Of a stretch of DNA of 6,977 bases, positions 1 to 6,977 are shown piece by piece. How positions within the stretch are numbered: the stretch's first letter is position 1; each line of letters begins with the position of its first letter. The position numbers and the translations under genes were made by a program. Origin of the DNA: Smithella sp. ME-1 (GTDB lineage Bacteria > Desulfobacterota > Syntrophia > Syntrophales > Smithellaceae); assembly GCA_000495415.1 (NCBI GenBank), contig AWGX01000123.1, positions 1-6,977 of the forward strand, in the 5' to 3' direction. Below the pieces are notes generated by a model. It was not told the origin of the DNA. It made no database searches and saw only the letters and a list, made by a program, of their open reading frames with translations.

Positions 1-3000
1 ACCGAACGCAAACAGGCGGAAAAAGTTTTGAAAGAACGTGACATTGTATATAGAAAACTGTCTGCCAATGTTCCCGGAATGATTTATCAGTTCATGAGAA
101 AACCCGATGGAAACTATTGCGCACCTTTTACTACAGACGCCATCAAAGACATTTTTGGATGTTCTTCGGGAGATGTAGTTAATGATTTTTCTCCCATAGC
201 CAAAGTTATATATCCGGACGATTTTGAAAGGCTGATAGATTCAATTGAAGAGTCGGCAAGAAAAATGTCTCACTGGAAATGCGAATTCAGAGTTCAAATC
301 CCTGGCAAACCTCTCCGATGGCTTCTCGGTAACTCAACACCAGAAAAGCAGTTGGCCGATGGCAGCATAATCTGGCATGGCTTTTGTACAGATATAACTG
401 AACGTAAGCTGACGGAAGCAGCTTTGCAGGAGCGTGATGCAGCATTTCGCAAACTGTCCGCCCATGTTCCCGGAGCTATTTACCAGTTTGTTCGAAAACC
501 GGACGGAACATATCATCTGCCGTTTTCATCCGATACTATAAAAAAAATATTCGGCTACTCTCCGCAAGAATTAGCCAATGATTTTTCGTTGGTAACCAAC
601 GCCATATTACCAGAAGACATGGATGGTTTTATATCTACAATTGAATATTCTGCTCAACACATGACCGACTGGAAATATGAATACCGGATACAGCTTCCCG
701 GCGAAGCTGTCCGATGGATGCTGGGCCAGTCTACTCCCGAAAAACTGCCTGACGGCAGTATAATCTGGCATGGCTTTAATGCGGATATAACCGAACAAAA
801 AGAAACACAGGAAAATCTCAAAATCAGCCAGGAAAACTACAAAAGACTTTTTGATGAACACTCTGCTGTAAAATTGCTAATCGATCCTGAAACGGGTAAT
901 ATTATGGATGCCAATTACGCGGCAGTCGCCTTTTACGGCTGGACTCGTGACGAAATCAAACAAATGAAGATATGGCAGATTAATACTTTATCTGAGCAAG
1001 AAGTAAAGCATGAGATGAATAACGCACTCAAAAAAAAGAAACTACATTTTGAATTTCGCCACCGCCTCGCTGACGGCTCCATCAGAAACGTTGAAGTTTA
1101 CTCAAGTAAAATCAAAATAAACGGGAGAGACGTGCTTCATTCCATTATTCATGACAGCACCGACAGGAAGCAGATTGAAGAAGCTCTCGTAAAAAGTGAG
1201 CTAAAGTTCAAGCGCCTTTTTGAAAACAGTCCTGTTGGCGTTTTTATGTTGAAAGATAGAATTATAATCGATGTCAATCCTGCACTCTGTAACATCACAG
1301 GATACTCCCCTGAAGAAATTGTCGGAAATTCCGTGCGAATCATTTACGCCAATGATGAAGAATTTGAGCGTGCAGGCTCAAGTGTTTATGAACAGGTCTT
1401 CAAAAACGGCATCGGTTCCATAGAAGCACAGCTCATACGCAAGAATGGTGATATTTTTTATGGATTATTATTTCTGACCCAAATCGATCCCCGGGATAGT
1501 TCCTTCGGATACGAAGGTATTATGGTAGATATAGACGAGCGTAAGAGAGCAGATGAAAAACTGAAACTTGAGCAACAAAGATTTAAGTCTCTTACGGAAT
1601 CATCTTCCGACATTATTTTTGTTTTGAATACTGAGGGAATTATCACTTACGTCAATCCCGCAATCGAAAAAGGTCTCGGTTATAAGCCTGAAGAAAGAAT
1701 CGGCAAATACGGATTGGAATTTGTTCACCCGGACGATTTGCAATCTGTGAACAGTAAATTCAATATATTGGTAAATTCCACAAAATATTCCATCCTTCAT
1801 ACCGAAGACCGTATGCGCCATAAAGATGGAAGTTGGCGTATTTTCGAAGCAACAGGAAACAATCTGATAAAAGACAATGTTGTTGAAGCAATCATCATCA
1901 GACTACATGATATTACCGAACGTAAAGAGAAAGACCAAGAGCTTTTTGAAACAAAAGAGAGGTACCGCATATTATTTGAAGATTCGCCGGATCCTTACCT
2001 TATTCTGGGCAACGGTAAAATTCTGGACTGCAACCGGTCAGCGGAAAAAATGTTTCTTTGTTCACGTGAAAAACTAATCGGCACGTCGCCCGATCAGTTT
2101 TCACCCGAATTTCAGCCAAACGGCAGACCATCCAATGAAGCCGCAAAAGAAATAATCGAAAAGACACTACAAAAAGGCCTCTGTACTTTTGAGTGGACGC
2201 ATACCAGGATGGACGGTTCTGATTTCCCCGTCGAAGTGTCCGCTTCCACAATGGTCATGGATGGAAGAATAGTGCTTCTCGGTGTATTCCGCGATATCAC
2301 CGAACGCAAGCATGCAGAGAACGCATTGCGGGTTAGCGAAGAAAAATACAGAGGTATTTTTGATGAATCTATTGCAGCAATTTACATTTTCGATTCAAAG
2401 AAGAATTTTATCGATTCCAATCAGGCCGGCCTGGACCTCCTGGGCTATTCCAGAGAAGAATTGCTGCATATAAGCATTCCGGATGTAGATGCTGATCCGG
2501 TTGTTGTAAGGCCAGCTCATCAGGAACTTTTTGACGGCGGACGGCTCATTAACTTCGAGCACAAACTCCGGCGTAAAGACGGCAGCATCGTCAACGTGAT
2601 TAATAACTCAAGGCCTCTCACAGATTCTCAGGGGAACACAATCGGAATGCTCAGTACATTGATCGATATCACCGAGCGCAAGCGGGCGGAAGCCGAAATA
2701 GCCGTACTTTCCAATGCTCTCAAACTGGCCCTCGATCCCATTCTTATCCTTGATCTGGAGGGAAAGATTATAAACGTAAACGAGGCCGCAAAGAAACTGT
2801 TTGAAACAGAAGATCTCGGGGTAAGCGCGCTGGATTATGTCGCGCCGGAAGATAAAGAAAAGGTCACTGTAACAATGCAAGCGTTACTGATGGGCAGCAG
2901 CGTTAACATCGCCGAGTTCACGGTTATTACCAAGAGTGGGCGCAGAGTGTTCATTGAAGCTACTGGAAATCTGATAGTAGACGAAAATGGCAAAGCAACC

Positions 3001-4587
3001 GGACTCGTGGTTGTGGAGAGAGACATCACCGAGCGCAAGCGTATGGAAGAATCGTTGCTGCAAGAGCAACAATTCTCAAAATCCGTATTGGATAACCTTC
3101 CCGAAATTTTTTATCTCTTCACCTACCCCGAAAACCGTTTGAAGCTCGGTAACAAGCAGGTCGAAATGCTTTTAGGCTTTAACACCGAAGAGACAATCGG
3201 CCGTCATGTTACGGAATGGATTGTACCGGAATATAGAGACGCCGTTTTGAAAGCCATAGATGAGGTGATGGAAAAGGGTAGAAATTCCATAGAAGCCCCT
3301 CTGCTAACGAAAGATGGTCATCAGATACCCTTCTTCCTTACCGGCGCAAAATTCGTAGTGGATGATCAGTCCTATTTCATGGGAATTGGAATGGAACTCA
3401 CCGAGCGTAAAAAAGCAGAAGAAGCTCTGCTGGATAGCGAAACGAAATTAAAAGCTGTAATTCAAGGTTCTCCTGTCCCCCAGTTTGTAATCGATAAAAA
3501 TCACAAAATTCTATACTGGAACAAAGCACTGGAAGAAATCTCCGGAATCAAATCGGCCGACGTATTAGGAACTAACAAACATTGGCACGCTTTTTATACT
3601 CACGAGCGTCCATGTCTTGCCGATCTGCTGGTTGATGAAAAAATAAATTTAATACCTGAATTATATAAAGGAAAATATAACGAGTCTAATTACGTTGATG
3701 GAGCTTACGAAGCAGAGGACTTCTTTCCGGTCATAGGTAAATGGCTTTTCTTTGGAGCAGCACTTATTAGAGATGCGCATGGCAACATCATCGGTGCGCT
3801 AGAAACGCTGGAAGACACAACCGAACGTAAGCAAGCTGAAAAAGACCTGGAAAAGTATCGTGAGCACTTGGAAGAACTTGTGCGCGAGCGTACTATACAT
3901 CTTGAAGCATCCAATAAAGAATTGGAAGCTTTTTCCTATTCGGCCTCCCACGACTTGCGCGCGCCTCTAAGGTCAATTGAGGGTTTCAGCCAGGCACTTT
4001 TGGAAGACTATGAGGATAAACTCAACACTCACGGCAAAGATTATTTGACCAGAATTAAAATGGCCACAAGAAGAATGGCTGATCTGATAGAAGATATGTT
4101 GCAGCTTTCCCGCATTACAAGAATGGAAATGAATATCGAAAAGGTTAATCTTACAGCAGTTGCCAACTCAGTAATAAGCGATTTGCAAAAATCTCAACCT
4201 CAGAGAAATGTTAAAGTCAAGATTGCCGAAGGCATGGATGACCATGCAGACTCGAGATTATCCCGCATTATCATGGACAATCTGCTGCGCAATGCCTGGA
4301 AATTCACCGAAAAGCAGGCAAACGCCACGATAGAATTCGGATTATGGAAGAAAGAAGACGAAATAAAAGTATATTTTGTCCGGGATAACGGAGCGGGCTT
4401 CGACATGGCCTACGCAGACAAGCTTTTCGCTCCTTTTCAACGTCTGCATGCCGATGATGAATTTCCCGGTACCGGCATCGGACTGGCTACAGTGCGTCGC
4501 ATTCTTAACCGCCACGGGGGTAGAATTTGGGCAGAAGGCGAAACAGGCAAAGGTGCCACTTTTTATTTCAGTTTTAGTGAGAAATAA
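1..4587 (+). CDS. Multi-PAS sensor histidine kinase (5'-incomplete; at least 10 PAS domains, HisKA, HATPase_c)
   Basis: Predicted sensor kinase that autophosphorylates on histidine and passes phosphate to response regulators. The frame is open to base 1 and its first codons read TERKQAEKV, the tail of another PAS repeat, so the gene starts upstream; the TTG at 28 is internal. Counting codons from base 1 (1528 present), ten PAS repeats end at about K136, K267, K390, K515, K642, K770, K894, K1013, K1137 and K1277, most with the D-I-T-E-R-K signature. A charged coiled coil (about 1275-1306) leads to HisKA with SHDLRAPL, phospho-acceptor H1317. HATPase_c follows with N box [10 protein letters not shown] (N1431), G1 box DNGAGF (D1462), F box FAPFQRLH and G2 box GTGIGLA (G1490). 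All catalytic boxes look intact. No membrane segment is visible, so this part is probably cytosolic; an anchor or sensor upstream cannot be excluded. PAS ligands cannot be assigned by eye. The kinase core resembles the Cph1/bacteriophytochrome type, which fits the Rcp1-like regulator 20 bases downstream. Confidence 0.96.
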   Translation, partial: TERKQAEKVLKERDIVYRKLSANVPGMIYQFMRKPDGNYCAPFTTDAIKDIFGCSSGDVVNDFSPIAKVIYPDDFERLIDSIEESARKMSHWKCEFRVQIPGKPLRWLLGNSTPEKQLADGSIIWHGFCTDITERKLTEAALQERDAAFRKLSAHVPGAIYQFVRKPDGTYHLPFSSDTIKKIFGYSPQELANDFSLVTNAILPEDMDGFISTIEYSAQHMTDWKYEYRIQLPGEAVRWMLGQSTPEKLPDGSIIWHGFNADITEQKETQENLKISQENYKRLFDEHSAVKLLIDPETGNIMDANYAAVAFYGWTRDEIKQMKIWQINTLSEQEVKHEMNNALKKKKLHFEFRHRLADGSIRNVEVYSSKIKINGRDVLHSIIHDSTDRKQIEEALVKSELKFKRLFENSPVGVFMLKDRIIIDVNPALCNITGYSPEEIVGNSVRIIYANDEEFERAGSSVYEQVFKNGIGSIEAQLIRKNGDIFYGLLFLTQIDPRDSSFGYEGIMVDIDERKRADEKLKLEQQRFKSLTESSSDIIFVLNTEGIITYVNPAIEKGLGYKPEERIGKYGLEFVHPDDLQSVNSKFNILVNSTKYSILHTEDRMRHKDGSWRIFEATGNNLIKDNVVEAIIIRLHDITERKEKDQELFETKERYRILFEDSPDPYLILGNGKILDCNRSAEKMFLCSREKLIGTSPDQFSPEFQPNGRPSNEAAKEIIEKTLQKGLCTFEWTHTRMDGSDFPVEVSASTMVMDGRIVLLGVFRDITERKHAENALRVSEEKYRGIFDESIAAIYIFDSKKNFIDSNQAGLDLLGYSREELLHISIPDVDADPVVVRPAHQELFDGGRLINFEHKLRRKDGSIVNVINNSRPLTDSQGNTIGMLSTLIDITERKRAEAEIAVLSNALKLALDPILILDLEGKIINVNEAAKKLFETEDLGVSALDYVAPEDKEKVTVTMQALLMGSSVNIAEFTVITKSGRRVFIEATGNLIVDENGKATGLVVVERDITERKRMEESLLQEQQFSKSVLDNLPEIFYLFTYPENRLKLGNKQVEMLLGFNTEETIGRHVTEWIVPEYRDAVLKAIDEVMEKGRNSIEAPLLTKDGHQIPFFLTGAKFVVDDQSYFMGIGMELTERKKAEEALLDSETKLKAVIQGSPVPQFVIDKNHKILYWNKALEEISGIKSADVLGTNKHWHAFYTHERPCLADLLVDEKINLIPELYKGKYNESNYVDGAYEAEDFFPVIGKWLFFGAALIRDAHGNIIGALETLEDTTERKQAEKDLEKYREHLEELVRERTIHLEASNKELEAFSYSASHDLRAPLRSIEGFSQALLEDYEDKLNTHGKDYLTRIKMATRRMADLIEDMLQLSRITRMEMNIEKVNLTAVANSVISDLQKSQPQRNVKVKIAEGMDDHADSRLSRIIMDNLLRNAWKFTEKQANATIEFGLWKKEDEIKVYFVRDNGAGFDMAYADKLFAPFQRLHADDEFPGTGIGLATVRRILNRHGGRIWAEGETGKGATFYFSFSEK
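34..801 (+). repeat. Tandem duplicated PAS domains 1 and 2 inside the kinase gene
   Basis: Bases 34-408 and 430-801 encode two adjacent PAS domains of the PAS_3 type that align almost without gaps. By hand I count about 74 identical residues in 125, including shared blocks RKLSA-VPG-IYQF-RKPDG, NDFS, STPEK and DGSIIWHGF. The DNA still shares an exact 18-base stretch at 367-384 and 760-777, 393 bases (131 codons) apart. The other PAS repeats are far more diverged from each other, so this pair is the most recent duplication in the array. The linker before PAS 1 ([14 protein letters not shown]) resembles the linker before PAS 2 ([14 protein letters not shown]), which hints that the off-window repeat may belong to the same series. 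Confidence 0.85.
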
Positions 4588-4595
4588 ATATTAGT

Positions 4596-4602
4596 AGGGG
4601 GG
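4596..4602 (+). promoter_or_regulatory. Ribosome binding site of the Rcp1-like regulator
   Basis: The purine run AGGGGGG lies 5 bases before the ATG at 4608, in the 20-base gap after the kinase stop. It supports 4608 as the true start. The downstream TTG at 4735 has no comparable site and lies inside the conserved receiver fold. Confidence 0.7.
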
Positions 4603-4607
4603 TCTGT

Positions 4608-5052
4608 ATGCCAAACAATAGAATAATTTTATTGGTGGAAGACAATCCTGATGATGTTGAACTTACACTGCGTGCATTCAAAAAAAATAATATCGTAAAC
4701 AAAATTATCGTAAAACGCGACGGAGTGGAAGCTCTTGATTATTTTTTTTGGAAAAAACGGTATTGCCAATAAACATCAGAATAATCTGCCTATCGTGATT
4801 TTACTTGACTTGAAAATCCCGAAAATTAATGGTATTGAAGTTTTGAAAAAGCTTAAAGGTGATGATAGAACAAAACTAATTCCAATTGTTATTCTGACAT
4901 CATCAAAGGAACCAGCTGATCTTCTCAGCTGCTATAAGCTGGGCTGCAACAGCTATATACGAAAGCCTGTGGATTTTAGTGAATTCATGGGAATGGTAAA
5001 GCAACTGGGACTTTACTGGCTTCTTATAAACGAAAGCCCGAATTTGTCATAA
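4608..5052 (+). CDS. Rcp1-like single-domain response regulator, interrupted by a +1-type frameshift
   Basis: A receiver-only response regulator of the family that partners cyanobacterial phytochrome kinases (Rcp1-like). The first part, from ATG 4608, reads [20 protein letters not shown] and continues to GVEALDYFF, then runs into a stop at 4770-4772 after 54 codons. The rest of the family pattern resumes one frame over, from GKNGIANK through [22 protein letters not shown] to the stop at 5050-5052. Skipping one T of the T8 run (4742-4749) restores a continuous 147-residue protein, the usual length for this family. In the repaired protein the receiver residues are all present: acidic pair E11/D12, phospho-acceptor D67, T97 in ILTSSKE and K119 in IRKPVDF, with the typical C-terminal GLYWLLINE. 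There is no DNA-binding domain, so it probably acts by protein contacts or as a phosphate shuttle. The break may be a sequencing or assembly error, a real mutation, or a site of slippage. As written, the zero-frame product would lack the phosphorylation site. Confidence 0.88.
4737..4760 (+). other. Frameshift point: T8 followed by GG and A6
   Basis: The run of eight T (4742-4749) is followed by GG and six A (4752-4757). Reading upstream of it is in the frame of ATG 4608, and conserved receiver sequence downstream is in the frame beginning at 4750. Deletion of one T joins them exactly, with no loss of a conserved residue. Two Phe codons in the run would let a tRNA re-pair after a one-base slip, and runs of this length are also prone to polymerase slippage and to sequencing error. 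Confidence 0.85.
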
Positions 5053-5056
5053 CTTG

Positions 5057-5063
5057 AAGGAGA
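5057..5063 (+). promoter_or_regulatory. Ribosome binding site of the HD-GYP regulator
   Basis: AAGGAGA, a strong Shine-Dalgarno match, sits 6 bases before the ATG at 5070 and fixes that start. It falls in the 17-base gap after the stop of the preceding regulator. Confidence 0.85.
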
Positions 5064-5069
5064 CAAGCA

Positions 5070-6824
5070 ATGAATATTCCTCTCCAGGTTCTAATCGTCG
5101 ATGATTCTGATGATGATGCCAAGTTGATGATACGTAAGTTGAAAAACGGCGGCTATGATCCTAAATGGGAAAGAGTTGAAACTGCCGAAACCATGAAAGC
5201 AGCTCTTGACCGGCAACACTGGGATGTTATTCTCTGTGATTATAAAATGCCGCGTTTCAGTGCTCCTGCCGCCCTCCAAATAGTACAAGAAAAGAACAGC
5301 GACATTCCTTTCATTATAGTATCCGGTGCTATCGGCGAAGACACTGCAGTAGCGGCGATGAAATCAGGCGCGCATGATTTTTTGATGAAAGACAAACTCG
5401 CCAAACTCGTAGTCACAATAGAGAGAGAACTCCGCGAAGCAAGGATGAGACAGGAAAAGAAAACAGCAGATGAAATGCTGAAGAAGAGTGAAGAGAATTT
5501 CCGCCATTCTCTCGATAATTCACCTTTGGGTATTCGGATTGTCTCCGCAAATGGTAAGACGCTATACGCCAACGAGGAAGTATTAAAGATATACGGTTAT
5601 GATAACGCCAAAGAATTTTCTACTGTCCCCCACAAAAAAAGATACACGCCGGAATGCTATGCCGAACACGAAAAAAGAGAAGAAAGAAGGCGACGCGGCG
5701 AAATCATTCCCTATTATGAACTGTGCATTATTCGCAAGGATGGCGAAGTTCGCTATCTTGAAGTATTCCGCAAACAAGTACTGTGGAACGGCGAGATACT
5801 TTTTCAGGCTCTCTACTCCGATATCACAGAACGCAAGTTAGCCGAAAAGAACCTGCAGGAAAGTGAGGAACGCTATCGCGTTGTTGTAGAAAATGCTCAC
5901 GAACCAATAATCATCACCCAGGGCACCAAAGTGGTTTTTGCCAATAGCGCTGCAGCGGAACAAATAGGCTACTCTAAAGAAGTTCTGACATCGGGCGATT
6001 TTACTAATTTCATCCATCCCGATGATCGCAATATGGTTGTCGATTACAGCACAAAAAGATTGAAGGGAGAGAATGTCCCTTCAATTTATTCTTTCAGAAT
6101 CATTACTCAAGATGGAAAAGTAAAGTGGGCCGAACTTAATGCTACAGTTATTGAATGGAACAAACAATCGGCTACCCTGAACTTTTTAAATGACATTACT
6201 GAACGAAAATTACTGGAAGAAGAACGCATCGCCAGCTATAACAGGATAAAAAAGACTTTGCAGGCCACAGTACAGTCAATCGCGCTGCTTGTAGAGACAA
6301 AAGACCCCTATACATCAGGACATCAACAACGGGTAGCTCAACTTGCTCTGGCAATTTCTCAGGAAATGGGTTTATCATCAGATCAGCAGGATTTTGTTTA
6401 TACCGCATCCATCATTCACGACCTCGGCAAGGTATCTGTGCCATCTGAGCTTCTCAGCAAGCCGACAAAGCTTACCGATGTAGAATTCAACTTAATCAAA
6501 ACCCACTCTCCTTCCGGATATAATATTCTGAAAGATATCGATTTCCCCTGGCCCGTGGCCGATGCTGTTCTTCAGCATCATGAAAGAATGAACGGATCAG
6601 GTTATCCAAATCAAATTCAGGGAGACTCCATTCTACTGGAGGCAAGAATTTTGGCTGTAGCTGATGTTGTGGAGGCCATTTCTTCTCACCGTCCATATCG
6701 TCCTTCACTGGGAATAGACTTTGCTCTTGATGAAATTTCAAAAAATAAGGGCATTCTTTATGATTCCAATGTTGTCGATGCTTGCCTCAAACTATTCAGG
6801 GAAAAAAGCTTTACCTTCAGTTAA
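5070..6824 (+). CDS. Response regulator REC-PAS-PAS-HD-GYP, predicted cyclic di-GMP phosphodiesterase
   Basis: A 584-residue, apparently complete and soluble protein predicted to hydrolyse cyclic di-GMP under control of phosphorylation and PAS sensing. REC (about 6-125) has the acidic pair D11/D12, phospho-acceptor D57 in ILCDYKMP, S85 and K107. A helical linker leads to PAS A (about 140-256) and PAS B (about 265-380), both ending in D-I-T-E-R-K. The HD-GYP domain (about 390-580) shows H418 in TSGHQQRV, the HD pair H450/D451 with K454 in HDLGK, H479 in KTH, then H503/H504-E in HHERMNGSGYP, D532 in VADVVEA, and the conserved HRPYRPSLG near the end. These are the expected metal-binding and GYP residues, so the domain should be active; substrate is inferred from the family. 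The HHE loop carries Asn (N508) where many members have Asp. The start is supported by the AAGGAGA site. Position directly after the kinase and small regulator suggests its REC is a target of that kinase. Confidence 0.95.
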   Translation: MNIPLQVLIVDDSDDDAKLMIRKLKNGGYDPKWERVETAETMKAALDRQHWDVILCDYKMPRFSAPAALQIVQEKNSDIPFIIVSGAIGEDTAVAAMKSGAHDFLMKDKLAKLVVTIERELREARMRQEKKTADEMLKKSEENFRHSLDNSPLGIRIVSANGKTLYANEEVLKIYGYDNAKEFSTVPHKKRYTPECYAEHEKREERRRRGEIIPYYELCIIRKDGEVRYLEVFRKQVLWNGEILFQALYSDITERKLAEKNLQESEERYRVVVENAHEPIIITQGTKVVFANSAAAEQIGYSKEVLTSGDFTNFIHPDDRNMVVDYSTKRLKGENVPSIYSFRIITQDGKVKWAELNATVIEWNKQSATLNFLNDITERKLLEEERIASYNRIKKTLQATVQSIALLVETKDPYTSGHQQRVAQLALAISQEMGLSSDQQDFVYTASIIHDLGKVSVPSELLSKPTKLTDVEFNLIKTHSPSGYNILKDIDFPWPVADAVLQHHERMNGSGYPNQIQGDSILLEARILAVADVVEAISSHRPYRPSLGIDFALDEISKNKGILYDSNVVDACLKLFREKSFTFS

Positions 6825-6977
6825 TAAATATTCCCTATTCCCTTCTTCTTTGGAAATTGCAATTGTAGGGTGGAGGTTGTGTGACCTCGCATGACCTTCA
6901 GTTTATCAGGATATTCATTTTGATTACCGCCTCCGAGACTGTTTCGCAATAATAAATATAACCATTTAATGTCCTCC
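6825..6977. other. Non-coding 3' region, nothing assigned
   Basis: These 153 bases follow the HD-GYP stop. I see no credible open frame on either strand, no tRNA-like fold and no strong rho-independent terminator. Small details are a tandem 7-base repeat ATTCCCT (6830-6843), a perfect 10-base palindrome AATTGCAATT (6855-6864), and a 5-base-stem inverted repeat GAGGT/ACCTC with a 6-base loop (6873-6888) lacking a T tail. None is strong enough to assign a function. Confidence 0.6.

Noticed and set aside
2000..2309. Antisense frames of 60-110 codons across the kinase and the HD-GYP gene
   Set aside because: They lie opposite strongly conserved coding sequence, show no recognisable domain and lack convincing ribosome binding sites. 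They are shadows of the + strand genes.
34..3831. The regular repeats as a CRISPR array or mobile-element signature
   Set aside because: The periodicity of about 360-420 bases is in codons and matches PAS domain tails. There are no short identical repeats with unique spacers and no terminal inverted repeats.
4735..5052. A separate 105-codon response regulator gene starting at TTG 4735
   Set aside because: It begins in the middle of a receiver fold, lacks the N-terminal acidic pair and has no ribosome binding site. The missing part lies directly upstream in another frame, so it is the 3' part of a frameshifted gene.
6873..6888. Possible rho-independent terminator, stem GAGGT/ACCTC
   Set aside because: The stem is only 5 base pairs and no T run follows, so it does not meet the pattern of an intrinsic terminator.
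4583..6959. AATAAATAT found at 4583-4591, 6823-6831 and 6951-6959
   Set aside because: Two copies overlap stop codons of the form TAA and the sequence is pure A/T in AT-rich spacers. Chance is sufficient and no regulator is known to me for it.
6924..6965. Short minus-strand frame (13 codons) preceded by GGAGG at 6973-6977
   Set aside because: The spacing to the ATG is good, but the peptide is tiny, ends in Arg-rich residues and resembles nothing I know. A chance match in a short spacer is more likely.

Overview
The window reads as one stretch of a bacterial two-component signalling operon, all on the + strand. It holds a very long multi-PAS sensor histidine kinase whose start lies off the left edge (1-4587). 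This is followed by a small single-domain response regulator of the Rcp1 (cyanobacterial-phytochrome partner) type, broken by a one-base frameshift in a T8 run (4608-5052). Last comes a response regulator with REC-PAS-PAS-HD-GYP architecture, predicted to hydrolyse cyclic di-GMP (5070-6824). The three genes are separated by only 20 and 17 bases. Each of the two downstream genes has its own Shine-Dalgarno sequence, and no terminator is visible between them, so co-transcription is likely. The final 153 bases hold no convincing gene.

The kinase contains ten complete PAS repeats of about 119-140 residues, nearly all ending in the D-I-T-E-R-K signature. The tail of at least one more is visible at the left edge. 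A coiled coil, a HisKA domain (phospho-acceptor His at codon 1317 of the window frame) and an intact HATPase_c domain close the protein. No transmembrane segment or signal peptide is visible in the part present. The first two PAS repeats are a clear tandem duplication.

The likely logic is that signals sensed by the PAS array control autophosphorylation of the kinase. Phosphate then passes to the small response regulator and/or to the REC domain of the HD-GYP protein, which would lower cyclic di-GMP. The wiring is inferred from gene order and family knowledge, not shown by the sequence.

The Gram-negative-style ribosome binding sites, moderately AT-leaning composition, PAS-D-I-T-E-R-K-rich signalling proteins and HD-GYP output fit an environmental, probably anaerobic bacterium. 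Desulfobacterota (former Deltaproteobacteria) or a relative would fit, but taxonomy cannot be fixed from these genes because they are widely shared. I see no mobile element, CRISPR array, tRNA or rRNA. The families are all recognisable. The less ordinary points are the size of the PAS array, the internal PAS duplication, the frameshift at a slippage-prone run, and the pairing of a phytochrome-type kinase core and Rcp1-type regulator with a PAS array and an HD-GYP output.
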